A DNA stretch of 64,000 nt from JADZAI01 sp047602465 (GTDB taxonomy: Bacteria > Pseudomonadota > Alphaproteobacteria > Micropepsales > Micropepsaceae). The stretch's first letter is position 1, and every line of letters begins with the position of its first letter. The notes under the pieces are model-generated. The model did no database searches. It worked only from the letters and a program-made list of their open reading frames with translations, and had not been told where the DNA came from. A program made the translations under genes and the position numbers. The stretch is taken from the NCBI GenBank assembly GCA_047602465.1, contig JASGHF010000001.1:682001-746000 (forward strand), given 5' to 3'. Positions 44,177 to 51,440 of this stretch are shown one piece after another.

Positions 44177-44995
44177 GTGCGGCAAATCGCGATCCTGGGG
44201 GCGGCTTCGGCCGCCCTTCTCGTCTCGGCCATGGCCGACGAACCCGCCTGGACGGCGCTGCCCGAGATCACGCTCCAACCCGACCGCCTGCCCGGCATGT
44301 GCGCGACGGTCAACGCCGACGGCGTCGCTGAGAGCCGCGCCTGCACCGGCGCGGCAGACCAGCGCTTCCGCGCCCCCGGCCCGGACGGCGGCGTCCTGCG
44401 CTATGGCGATCTGTGCATGTCGGCGCCTGATGAGGGCAATTACCCCGAACTGCGCGCCGTCCCGTGCGGCAGCGGCGGCGACCACTACTGGATCGTCGAC
44501 CACAAAGGCCGCCTCGCCAACAATGCCGGGCGCTGCCTTCAGGTTCTCGGCGGCTCGTCGCGCGAGGGCGCAACGGTCTTCGGCGCGCGCTGCCTTCAGG
44601 ACGATCCCTCGCCCTACACCTTCCGCTTCGCGCCTGCGGACGAAGCCTGGGACCAGCGCACAGACGCAGCCATCCTGATGGGCGATGCCTGTCTCGCCTG
44701 GCAGGAGGCGGGCAATTTCTTCAAGGCCGATGACTGCGCGGCCGCGCCCTATGCCGCGTTTTCCTACGCGGTGAACCGGCCGGGGCAGATCCGCGCCCGA
44801 TCGTCATGCCTGCGCGCCTATATCGACGGCGCGCCGCTCAACCTCGGCGACTGCCACGATACGCCGGACACGATGTGGGTCATCGACGGCGGTCACCTGA
44901 TGAACGGGAGCGGGCGCTGCGCGCTCCCCGACGACAAGGGCGTCCTGCGCTCCGGCCCCTGCCCGGCAACCGCCGGCGATTTCCGTTTCCCCTGA
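44177..44995 (+). CDS. Secreted ricin-like lectin 3, divergent
   Basis: 272 residues from a GTG 3 bases after lectin 2. Signal peptide about 1-20 (ILGAASAALLVSAMA). It keeps LPGMCATVNADG, GAADQRFRAPG, GDHYWIVD, GRCLQVLGGSSREGATVFG and a second domain with DACLAWQEAG, SSCLRAYIDG and MWVIDGGHLMNGSGRCAL, so the trefoil Cys pattern is clear but several Q-x-W repeats are lost. Probably co-transcribed with lectin 2. Ligand unknown. Confidence 0.78.
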   Translation: MRQIAILGAASAALLVSAMADEPAWTALPEITLQPDRLPGMCATVNADGVAESRACTGAADQRFRAPGPDGGVLRYGDLCMSAPDEGNYPELRAVPCGSGGDHYWIVDHKGRLANNAGRCLQVLGGSSREGATVFGARCLQDDPSPYTFRFAPADEAWDQRTDAAILMGDACLAWQEAGNFFKADDCAAAPYAAFSYAVNRPGQIRARSSCLRAYIDGAPLNLGDCHDTPDTMWVIDGGHLMNGSGRCALPDDKGVLRSGPCPATAGDFRFP

Positions 44996-45052
44996 ACTGG
45001 CGCGGTCGCTAGGGTCTCGCCGTCAGCGATAACCAGAACAGGGAAACGCCTC

Positions 45053-46195
45053 ATGTCCGCTCCTCAGGTCCATGGCTTCTGCGAGCCGCGCTTCGCCGGC
45101 GCACGCGCCGCCTTCGCCGCAAACTTCACCTCCGGCGCCGATATGGGCGCCAGCTTCGCCGCCACCATCGACGGCGAATTCGTGGCCGATCTCTGGGGCG
45201 GTTTCGCCGATGCAGAAGGCAAGCGCCCCTGGGCGGAAGACACCATCATCAACGTCTATTCCACGACCAAGACGATGTGCGCCCTCACCGCCCTCCTCTG
45301 CGCCGATCGCGGCCTCATCGACTTCGCCGCGCCGGTGGCGAAGTACTGGCCCGAATTCGCCGCCGCCGGGAAAGACCGCATCACCGTCGCGCATCTGATG
45401 AGCCACAGCGCCGGCCTCTCCGGCTTCGATCAGAAGGTCGCCACCGAAGACCTCTACGACTGGGAGAAGATCACCACCCTCCTCGCCCGTCAGGCGCCGT
45501 GGTGGGAGCCGGGCACGCGCTCCGGCTATCACGCGATCACCCAGGGCTATCTGGTGGGCGAGGTCGTCCGCCGCGTCTCCGGCAAGACGCTCGGCACGCT
45601 TTTCCGCGAGGAGATCGCCGGCCCGCTCGGCGCCGATTTCCATATCGGCCTGCCGGCGCAGCACGACGCCCGCGTCGCCGATCTCATCCCCCCGGCCCAG
45701 AGCCTCGGCGCCGTCTCCTCGCAGAGCGAGATCGCCCGGCGCACCTTCGCCAGCACGAACCTCACCGCCGAGGAACCCAAAACCACCGCCTGGCGCCGCG
45801 CCGAAATCCCCGCAGCCGGCGGCATCGGCAATGCCCGCTCCGTCGCGCTCATCCAGTCGTTGCTGGTCAATGGCGGCGCCGTCAGGGGCAAGCGCATCCT
45901 CTCGGAGGCCGGCGTGCGCCGCGCCCTCGAACTGCAGATCGAAAGCGACGACATGGTGCTGGGCGTCCCGGTCCGCTTCGGTCTCGGCTATGGCCTGCCC
46001 AGCGCGGTCGCGCCGTTCCCCAATCCCAACACCGCCTTCTGGGGCGGCTGGGGCGGCTCGCTCGTGGTCTGCGACTACGACGCCCGCATGACCTTCTCCT
46101 ACGTGATGAACCGCATGAACTCGACCACCACGGGCGATGCCCGCGTCTCGGGCCTGTTCGGCGGCCTCTATGCGGGGCTGATGGCGGCGGCCTAG
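45053..46195 (+). CDS. Serine hydrolase, class C beta-lactamase fold (esterase-like)
   Basis: 380 residues, no signal peptide. The SxxK motif is STTK (S70, K73), the Tyr motif GYHAITQGYLVGEV near 158, and a Gly-rich WGGWGGS stands in the place of the third motif. Family members (EstB, LACTB type) are esterases or peptidases more often than beta-lactamases. The hairpin element copy 2 begins at its stop codon. AGGGAAA lies before the ATG. Confidence 0.87.
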   Translation: MSAPQVHGFCEPRFAGARAAFAANFTSGADMGASFAATIDGEFVADLWGGFADAEGKRPWAEDTIINVYSTTKTMCALTALLCADRGLIDFAAPVAKYWPEFAAAGKDRITVAHLMSHSAGLSGFDQKVATEDLYDWEKITTLLARQAPWWEPGTRSGYHAITQGYLVGEVVRRVSGKTLGTLFREEIAGPLGADFHIGLPAQHDARVADLIPPAQSLGAVSSQSEIARRTFASTNLTAEEPKTTAWRRAEIPAAGGIGNARSVALIQSLLVNGGAVRGKRILSEAGVRRALELQIESDDMVLGVPVRFGLGYGLPSAVAPFPNPNTAFWGGWGGSLVVCDYDARMTFSYVMNRMNSTTTGDARVSGLFGGLYAGLMAAA

Positions 46196-46243
46196 CGCAT
46201 CATCCGAAGACGTGGACGCCGGCTCTTCGACAAGATGATGCGC
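46195..46243 (-). repeat. Structured intergenic hairpin element, copy 2
   Basis: Basal 10-bp stem (46195-46204 with 46234-46243), four-base bulge (ACAA on the plus strand), 6-bp upper stem (46205-46210 with 46224-46229), loop containing GGACGCCGG. Read on the minus strand it has the same order of stems, bulge and CCGGCGTCC loop as copy 1 at 20678, with compensatory changes in both stems. Confidence 0.7.
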
Positions 46244-46257
46244 GCGTAGAAAGACCG

Positions 46258-47007
46258 ATGGCCAGAAAACTGCTCCGCGTCACCATCCTTGAAAAGGTGG
46301 AGACCGATTTCGGCGAGATCACCGTCGCCCGCGTCACCAAGACCGGCGCGGTGATCTACCGCCAGGGCGACTGCCACCAGAGCGAAAGCGACGGCAAGGG
46401 CGTCAGCCTCTCCAGTTACATCCATGCGCTCTACGGCTTCCTCGCGCAGGCCGGGGCGCGCAACGTGCTGCTGATCGGCGTCGGCGGCGGCACGCTCGCC
46501 AACATGCTCTCCGGCGAGGGCGCGCGCGTCACGCTGGTCGACATCAACCCGGTGTCGTTCGAGGTCGCCCGCTTCTATTTCGGCCTGCCCGACAGCCTGC
46601 CCCGCCATGTGGAAGACGGCCTCGCCTTCCTGAAGCGGGGCGCGGCGAAATTCGACGCCATCGTGCTCGACGCCTACCACGCCAGCGAAATCCCCGAACA
46701 CCTCACCACGCCCGGCTTCTTCGCCGAGGTGAAGCGCCGCCTGACGAAGAAGGGCCTGCTCCTCGCCAACGTCTTCATCCGCAACGACGAGGACGCCGCC
46801 GCGCGCAAACTCGCGGCCACGATGGCCGGTATCTTCCCGACCGTCCGCGCCCTCGACACGCCCGGCGAGGCCGACCGCAACACCATCCTCGCGGCCGGGG
46901 ACGCCAGCATCACCGCCCCGCTTCAACCACCCTGGCTGATGCTCAAGCCCCGCACCGGCGCGGAAGACGTCCGCGCCGAACTCAAGCGCATGCGCTTTGT
47001 CGCCTAG
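46258..47007 (+). CDS. Spermidine synthase-like methyltransferase-fold protein
   Basis: 249 residues from the ATG at 46258; the frame is open far upstream only as a shadow of the hydrolase gene. The Rossmann motif is LLIGVGGGTLANML, followed by VTLVDINPVSFEVARFYF, FDAIVLDAYHASEIPEHL and LLANVFIRND, as in SpeE-type enzymes. Several relatives of this short kind have no proven polyamine activity, so only the fold is sure. It follows the hydrolase by 62 bases that hold the hairpin element. Confidence 0.85.
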   Translation: MARKLLRVTILEKVETDFGEITVARVTKTGAVIYRQGDCHQSESDGKGVSLSSYIHALYGFLAQAGARNVLLIGVGGGTLANMLSGEGARVTLVDINPVSFEVARFYFGLPDSLPRHVEDGLAFLKRGAAKFDAIVLDAYHASEIPEHLTTPGFFAEVKRRLTKKGLLLANVFIRNDEDAAARKLAATMAGIFPTVRALDTPGEADRNTILAAGDASITAPLQPPWLMLKPRTGAEDVRAELKRMRFVA

Positions 47008-47049
47008 CCACAGCTTGCGGCATCCCGACCCGCAGGGCATCGTCCGGTG

Positions 47050-47382
47050 ATGCGCCCGCGCCTTCAGATTCTTGCTCTAGCTGTCGCCACCATCGCCCTA
47101 GGCGGATGCACGACAACGATCCTTTCGACCTGCCGCCCGCCCATCAACGCAGAACTGCGCGATGACGGCGTCATCGCCTATGACGGCCTGCTCTATACGA
47201 TCGAGGCCTTCGGTCCGAACCTGGCTAAGAGCTACAAGGGCAACAAGGATTGTTATGTCGGCGTCAAGGCGACGCCGGCGGCCCGCGATGCCTGGGGCAT
47301 CATATTGGCGCAGGCGCTGGCCAGCTCAGGCTTCAAGAAGACCAAGGTCGCCGACAAAGAATTTTACGAAGACCTCTACTAG
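47050..47382 (+). CDS. Small lipoprotein, hypothetical
   Basis: 110 residues. A lipobox ends the signal (LALAVATIALGGC), with Ser-Thr rich sequence after. Two more cysteines lie at STCRPP and KDCYVG. A GTG at 47047 is an alternative start one codon earlier. I do not recognise a domain. GC is lower than in the genes before it. Confidence 0.7.
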   Translation: MRPRLQILALAVATIALGGCTTTILSTCRPPINAELRDDGVIAYDGLLYTIEAFGPNLAKSYKGNKDCYVGVKATPAARDAWGIILAQALASSGFKKTKVADKEFYEDLY

Positions 47383-47442
47383 GCGTAGTGCGGGGCAACA
47401 GCGCGCCGCCTCACGCCTCGCGATCCATTCGGGCAAATAGAG

Positions 47443-47904
47443 TTAGTATTCCATAACTCCGGTGATCAGACGCGCATCTGGATCAACCGTGAAGATGAAG
47501 GTGAACTTTTGCAAAGGCACCTGCCCAGGACTGGCCTCACTCCCGCCGGTCCAGCCAGTCACGCCAAACCAGACGGGCTTTCCGTCTTTGCAGACGACCC
47601 CTTTGCTTTCCAGAGAAGTAAGCCGGCCAATAACCGCTTTGACATCCACGTCCGGCACGTTTGAGACAGCGCCACCGTCAATCGAGAGTTCGACCAGATC
47701 CACTGGCGACCCGTCTTTCCAAGCCAGTTCGACCCGAACCAGCGGCCCGTCCGCAGCACACTGATACTCGCCGACTTCGCGCGCAATCGGAGCGCCGCTT
47801 TTGTCGTAAAGACTCGAGTCGTCGATACCCCCGTCGACGAGAGTTGGCTCGGCAGCCATCGCCGGAAGCATCACCAAGCTCGCAATCATTGCCAGTCGCA
47901 TCAT
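47443..47904 (-). CDS. Exported hypothetical of lower GC
   Basis: 153 residues. Signal peptide MMRLAMIASLVMLPAMAA. The mature part is beta-rich with two cysteines (YQCAADG, VVCKDGK) that may form a disulfide. Start ATG 47904 or 47901; a GTG at 47913 would overlap the nitroreductase stop by 4 bases. Base composition and codon use are clearly less GC-rich than the neighbours, suggesting recent acquisition. Function unknown. Confidence 0.65.
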   Translation of the reverse strand: MMRLAMIASLVMLPAMAAEPTLVDGGIDDSSLYDKSGAPIAREVGEYQCAADGPLVRVELAWKDGSPVDLVELSIDGGAVSNVPDVDVKAVIGRLTSLESKGVVCKDGKPVWFGVTGWTGGSEASPGQVPLQKFTFIFTVDPDARLITGVMEY

Positions 47905-47909
47905 GTGCC

Positions 47910-48578
47910 TCACCCCTCATGCCAGGTCGCGAAGCTCGCCACCAGCTCGCGTTCGCTGACCAGCGCGTTCACCGGGGCCGAGACATCCTCGTAGCCCAGC
48001 GACACGCCGCAGACGATGTACTCGTCCTCCGGCACGCCCAGCACGCGCCTGGTCGGCGTCCAGAACTGGTTCCAGGCCCCTTGCGCGCAGGAGGAAATCC
48101 CCCGCGTCGTCGCGCTCAGCATCAGCGACTGGATGAAGATGCCGAGGTCGAGATAGCTCATCGGCCCCAGTTCCTTGTCGATGGTGAAGATGATGCCGAC
48201 CGGCGCATCGAAGAATTTGTAGTTGCGGCCCCACTGCTCCCACCCCGCGCGCTGGTCGCCCTTGGGAATGCCGATCAGGCCGTACATCGCCTTGCCCAGC
48301 GTCCGCATGCGCGTGATGTACGGCTCCTTGCGCTTGCCGCGATGGGGAAACTCGGCCTTGTCGTCCGCCGGGTTCGCCTCGCGATAGGCCAGCACCTCGG
48401 CCTCCAGCCGGGCGCGCGCCGCGCCCATCACCACATGCACCTTCCAGGGCTGGATATTGGTCCCCGAAGGCGAACGGGCCGCGTCCTCAAGGATCGCCTC
48501 CACCACCGCGCGCGGCACGGGATCGGGCTTGAAGGCGCGCACGGATTTGCGCGCGCGCAGCGCTTCGGCGAATTGCAT
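47910..48578 (-). CDS. Nitroreductase family protein
   Basis: 222 residues. FMN-dependent oxidoreductase: RKSVRAFKPDPVP (FMN phosphate site), ARSPSGTNIQPWKVHV, the middle dimer region and CGVSLGYEDVSAPVN near the C-terminus. Substrate unknown; relatives reduce nitro compounds, quinones or enones with NAD(P)H. It starts ATG 48578. Confidence 0.92.
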   Translation of the reverse strand: MQFAEALRARKSVRAFKPDPVPRAVVEAILEDAARSPSGTNIQPWKVHVVMGAARARLEAEVLAYREANPADDKAEFPHRGKRKEPYITRMRTLGKAMYGLIGIPKGDQRAGWEQWGRNYKFFDAPVGIIFTIDKELGPMSYLDLGIFIQSLMLSATTRGISSCAQGAWNQFWTPTRRVLGVPEDEYIVCGVSLGYEDVSAPVNALVSERELVASFATWHEG

Positions 48579-48639
48579 GACGGCTCCGGCATTCAGGCGA
48601 TGGCGTTGTGAACCAGACTACCGTCCGCGCGCCGCTGCG

Positions 48640-49494
48640 TCACCCGCGGCCGATGCCGGCTTCGGCCAGGCGCTGGTGCAGCACATGGCGCGCCGCGATC
48701 ACCTCGATATTGGCCTTGATGATGCCGTCGATCTCGCCGCCCTCGGTGTAGTCGGCGGGCGCGATGCAGTGGACGCGGCTATCGGTGAGATATTTGCTCG
48801 CGGCCTTGCGCGCGCCTTTCTGGTGCGGCGCGAACACCGCCACCGACAATCCGCCCTGCTCCTTCACAAGGCGGAAGGCGGGAATGTCGGTCGCGCCGTC
48901 GCCCACGAACACGATGTTGTGGAACGGCACAGGGCGGTCTTCCTGATCGACCACCTCGTTCACCGCCGCGTTGTCGGTGATGTCGCGCACGCCCTTGTTG
49001 ATGCGGAACAGATACTGCGTCTTGGTCGTGTAGTTGATCGCCAGCGCCGGCCACTTGGCGAGGCCGCGCTCGAACAGGAATTTCGAGGCGAAGATCTGCG
49101 TGAAGCGGTCGGCGATCGCCGTGCCGGCGATGATCTCCTCGTTGCCGCTGGAGATGATGTAATGCTCGATCTTCACGCCGCGCTCGGCGCCATAGGCGTT
49201 GATCCGGCCGAACCAGTCCTCCACGCCGTCGAACAGCTTCAGCCCGTGCCCCAGCGCCTGGAAGTCGGTGCGCTTGACCGGCACCATATTCTCGGCCGCC
49301 TTCAGCAGCATCATGTTCATATAGGCCAGCACCGGATCGGCCTGGTGAACCTTGGCGAACTCGCGCACCTCTTCCCAGAACGCCTTGGGCTTCATCCCGA
49401 TCTTGGGGATGAACTGGTGTTCCTGCATGTTTCCGGGGCACAGCGTGCCGTCGAAATCATAGGCGATGGCCATGGGGGCCAGCTTCTTAGCCAA
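48640..49494 (-). CDS. HAD-superfamily phosphatase (SerB-like)
   Basis: 284 residues. Motif I AYDFDGTLCPG (nucleophile Asp and general acid Asp), motif II SSGNEE, motif III Lys region about AKWPALAIN, motif IV VFVGDGATDIPAF. The C-terminal 60 residues are an extra helical part. The substrate is unknown. TTG at 49494 has GGGGAG 9 bases upstream; an ATG seven codons later lacks a Shine-Dalgarno. Confidence 0.87.
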   Translation of the reverse strand: MAKKLAPMAIAYDFDGTLCPGNMQEHQFIPKIGMKPKAFWEEVREFAKVHQADPVLAYMNMMLLKAAENMVPVKRTDFQALGHGLKLFDGVEDWFGRINAYGAERGVKIEHYIISSGNEEIIAGTAIADRFTQIFASKFLFERGLAKWPALAINYTTKTQYLFRINKGVRDITDNAAVNEVVDQEDRPVPFHNIVFVGDGATDIPAFRLVKEQGGLSVAVFAPHQKGARKAASKYLTDSRVHCIAPADYTEGGEIDGIIKANIEVIAARHVLHQRLAEAGIGRG

Positions 49495-49578
49495 GGCGTC
49501 CGTCTCCCCGGCGGCGGGCCGGCGGGGTTCCTTATCCCGCCAATAGGTTAAGGGCCAGCTTCGGTCCCCGTCACAGCC

Positions 49579-49606
49579 TTGCGTAAGCCCCGAAAAGGTC
49601 TATATT
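49579..49606 (+). promoter_or_regulatory. Candidate sigma70 promoter about 400 bases upstream of rpsF
   Basis: TTGCGT (49579-49584), 16-base spacer, TATATT (49601-49606). Good -10, partial -35. It would give a long leader for rpsF or drive an unannotated RNA. Confidence 0.4.
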
Positions 49607-49882
49607 CCTACCTTGAGGACGGACCGGACGCGCAGGGAGGCGTGAGAAGCGACAAACGAATACGCGGCGCGACGAACGAAACGGACGTTCAATTCAAAAA
49701 ATGCGAAAACGAGTCGTTGTATGGTGCACCATTCAGGCCACCATATCTTGAGGCATCCGGGGGTCCGGGGCGGCTGCCGCAACTTTATGCCGGGTTCAGC
49801 TCATAATATTACACAGCTCGCGGATGCGCCCTTGCCCTCCCGGCACCCCTCCTGTAAGAGCCGCCCCCTCAATTGCCTGCGG

Positions 49883-49943
49883 TCTTCCGGGGGAGGGGTT
49901 CGGCGTTACGCCGGTCCCCAAGGGCTGTGCCCGGTCCGGAAGA
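49883..49943 (+). promoter_or_regulatory. Structured leader hairpin upstream of rpsF
   Basis: Outer stem of 8 bp (49883-49890 with 49936-49943) encloses a CGGCG/CGCCG stem (49901-49905 with 49909-49913, loop TTA) flanked by a G-run and a CCCC that can extend it. S6:S18 autoregulatory leaders are known before rpsF in many bacteria; this is in the right place, but I could not confirm their bulge motif. Confidence 0.4.
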
Positions 49944-50008
49944 GCCATCATGGAGACGGCGCCCGCCCGATCCTTGCCGCAAGCACAATGAAAGTGACGG
50001 GCAACTCC

Positions 50009-50465
50009 ATGCCTTTCTACGAACACGTCTATGTGGCGCGCCAGGACGCGACGCCGCAGGCCGTGGAAGCGCTGACCGAGGAAATCAAGGCGACCCTTGA
50101 AGCCAATGGCGGCACTCTCACGAGCCAGGAATCCTGGGGTCTGCGCACGCTGACCTACCGGATCAAGAAGAACCGCAAGGGCCACTACGTCCTCCTGAAC
50201 ATCGACGCGCCCGCCAAGGCCGTCCAGGAAGTCGAACGCCTCCAGAAGATCAACGAAGAACGTCCTGCGCTTCATGACCGTCAAGGTCGAGGCCTTCGAA
50301 GAAGGTCCGTCGGCCATGATGAAGTCGCGCGACCGCGACGATCGCCGCCGTGAATTCGGCGACCGTGACGGCGGCGGCTTCGGTGGCGGTTTCGGCGGCG
50401 GCGATCGCCCGCGCCGTGAAGACCGTCCCCGCCGTGATGACCGTGCTGAAGGAGGTGCGGCATGA
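50009..50465 (+). CDS. rpsF: 30S ribosomal protein S6, interrupted by a single-base frameshift
   Basis: S6 binds S18 in the 30S platform. From ATG 50009: MPFYEHVYVARQDATPQAVE, the S6 start, through KKNRKGHYVLLNIDAPAKAV and EVERLQKINEE; then the frame goes wrong (ERPALHDRQG). The family continuation VLRFMTVKVEAFEEGPS is in the plus-one frame, whose Arg/Gly/Asp-rich tail (GGGFGGGFGGGDRPRRED) ends at 50465. Dropping one A of the AA at 50259-50260 gives NEDVLRFMTVKVE, the expected sequence, and about 151 residues. It overlaps rpsR by 4 bases. An ATG at 49988 is a less likely start. Confidence 0.93.
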
Positions 50466-50710
50466 GCGGCGCCACGACCAATCCCGCGCGCCGGCCGTTC
50501 TTCCGCCGCCGCAAGTCCGATCCGTTCCAGGGCCCGCAGGCCCCGAAGATCGACTACAAGGACGTTCGTCTGCTTCAGCGTTTCATCTCGGAACGCGGCA
50601 AGATCGTCCCCTCGCGCATCACTGCAGTGTCGGTGAAGAACCAGCGCGCGCTCGCCAAGGCGATCAAGCGCGCCCGGTTCCTCGCTCTGCTGCCCTACGT
50701 GATCAGCTAA
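50462..50710 (+). CDS. rpsR: 30S ribosomal protein S18
   Basis: 82 residues, basic. Starts MSGATTNPARRPFFRRRKSD; DYKDVRLLQRFISERGKIVPSRITAVS and KAIKRARFLALLPYV are S18 hallmarks. The Shine-Dalgarno (AAGGAGG) lies in the end of rpsF, ATG in the ATGA overlap. Followed by rplI after 13 bases. Confidence 0.98.
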   Translation: MSGATTNPARRPFFRRRKSDPFQGPQAPKIDYKDVRLLQRFISERGKIVPSRITAVSVKNQRALAKAIKRARFLALLPYVIS

Positions 50711-50723
50711 GGGAGGAACGCAC

Positions 50724-51284
50724 ATGCAGATCGTTCTTCTCGAGCGCGTCGAAAAGCTCGGCCAGATCGGCGATGTGGTGAATGTGAAGCCGGGTTTCGC
50801 CCGTAACTTCCTCCTCCCCCGTGGCAAGGCGCTCCGCGCCACCAAGGAAAACATCGCCCAGTTCGAGACCCAGCGCGCCCAGCTCGAAGCCCGCAACCTC
50901 GAGCGCCGCAAGGAAGGCGAAGCCGTCGCCAAGAAGCTCGACGGCCAGGTCTTCACCGTGCTGCGCCAGGCCGGCGAAACGGGCCTGCTCTACGGTTCGG
51001 TCAACACGCGTGACATCGCGGCGGCCATCACCGAGGGCGGCTTCTCGGTTCTCCGCAACCAGGTGGTCCTCGACAACCCGATCAAGTCGGTCGGTATGCA
51101 CGAAGTGAAGATCCAGCTTCACCCGGAAGTCCGCTCCAAGGTCACGCTCAACGTCGCCCGCAATGCGGACGAGGCCGAGCGTCAGGCCCGCGGTGAGGAC
51201 GTCTCGGTCGCCCAGGACGAGGACGAGGCGCCCGACGCCGCCGATCTCCTGGAAGCCCCGGTGGCTGAAGACGACGAAGCCTGA
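50724..51284 (+). CDS. rplI: 50S ribosomal protein L9
   Basis: 186 residues. Starts MQIVLLERVEKLGQIGDVVNVKPGFARNFLLPRGKA, the N-terminal rRNA-binding domain, then the long helix (RAQLEARNLERRKEGEAVAK) and C-domain (ETGLLYGSVNTRDIAAAI). The tail beyond residue 150 is an added acidic stretch (AQDEDEAPDAADLLEA). GGGAGG lies before the ATG. A strong terminator follows. Confidence 0.98.
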   Translation: MQIVLLERVEKLGQIGDVVNVKPGFARNFLLPRGKALRATKENIAQFETQRAQLEARNLERRKEGEAVAKKLDGQVFTVLRQAGETGLLYGSVNTRDIAAAITEGGFSVLRNQVVLDNPIKSVGMHEVKIQLHPEVRSKVTLNVARNADEAERQARGEDVSVAQDEDEAPDAADLLEAPVAEDDEA

Positions 51285-51307
51285 AAACTTCGCCTCACGC
51301 AGATGCG

Positions 51308-51340
51308 AAAGGGCGGATGCGGCAAGCATCCGCCCTTTTT
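51308..51340 (+). terminator. Rho-independent terminator after rplI
   Basis: Perfect 10-bp stem GGGCGGATGC (51311-51320) with 51326-51335, loop GGCAA, then TTTTT; flanking AAA/TTT adds three pairs. It ends the rpsF-rpsR-rplI unit. Confidence 0.93.
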
Positions 51341-51440
51341 CTTTCACCTAATCCACAGCACCCTCGATAGCTGTGAGTTGTCTTCGGCGCGCTGATCGTC
51401 AGCGTTGCGCCATATCGCTCCCAAGCGCTTAGTGACCTCC

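Larger units (their letters stand above)
49495..50008. other. 514-base intergenic region upstream of rpsF
   Basis: The longest gene-free stretch in the window. It holds a promoter-like pair at 49579-49606, an AT-richer part (49640-49815) with a perfect 12-bp palindrome ATGGTGCACCAT (49721-49732), an AT-rich CATAATATTACAC (49802-49814), and a leader hairpin (49883-49943). Small frames inside it lack coding features. It may be a long regulated leader of the ribosomal-protein operon or hold a small RNA. Confidence 0.6.

Noticed and set aside
45277..46257. Upstream part of the spermidine-synthase-like frame
   Set aside because: It is an out-of-frame reading of the serine hydrolase gene, Arg/Pro-rich; the fold begins at the ATG 46258.
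49721..49732. Perfect palindrome ATGGTGCACCAT as an operator
   Set aside because: A 12-bp palindrome alone in 64 kb is weak evidence and no second copy was seen; mentioned only as part of the intergenic region.
49579..49806. A 75-codon plus-strand frame in the rpsF upstream region
   Set aside because: It starts at a TTG that is part of the promoter-like -35, has no Shine-Dalgarno and no recognisable features.
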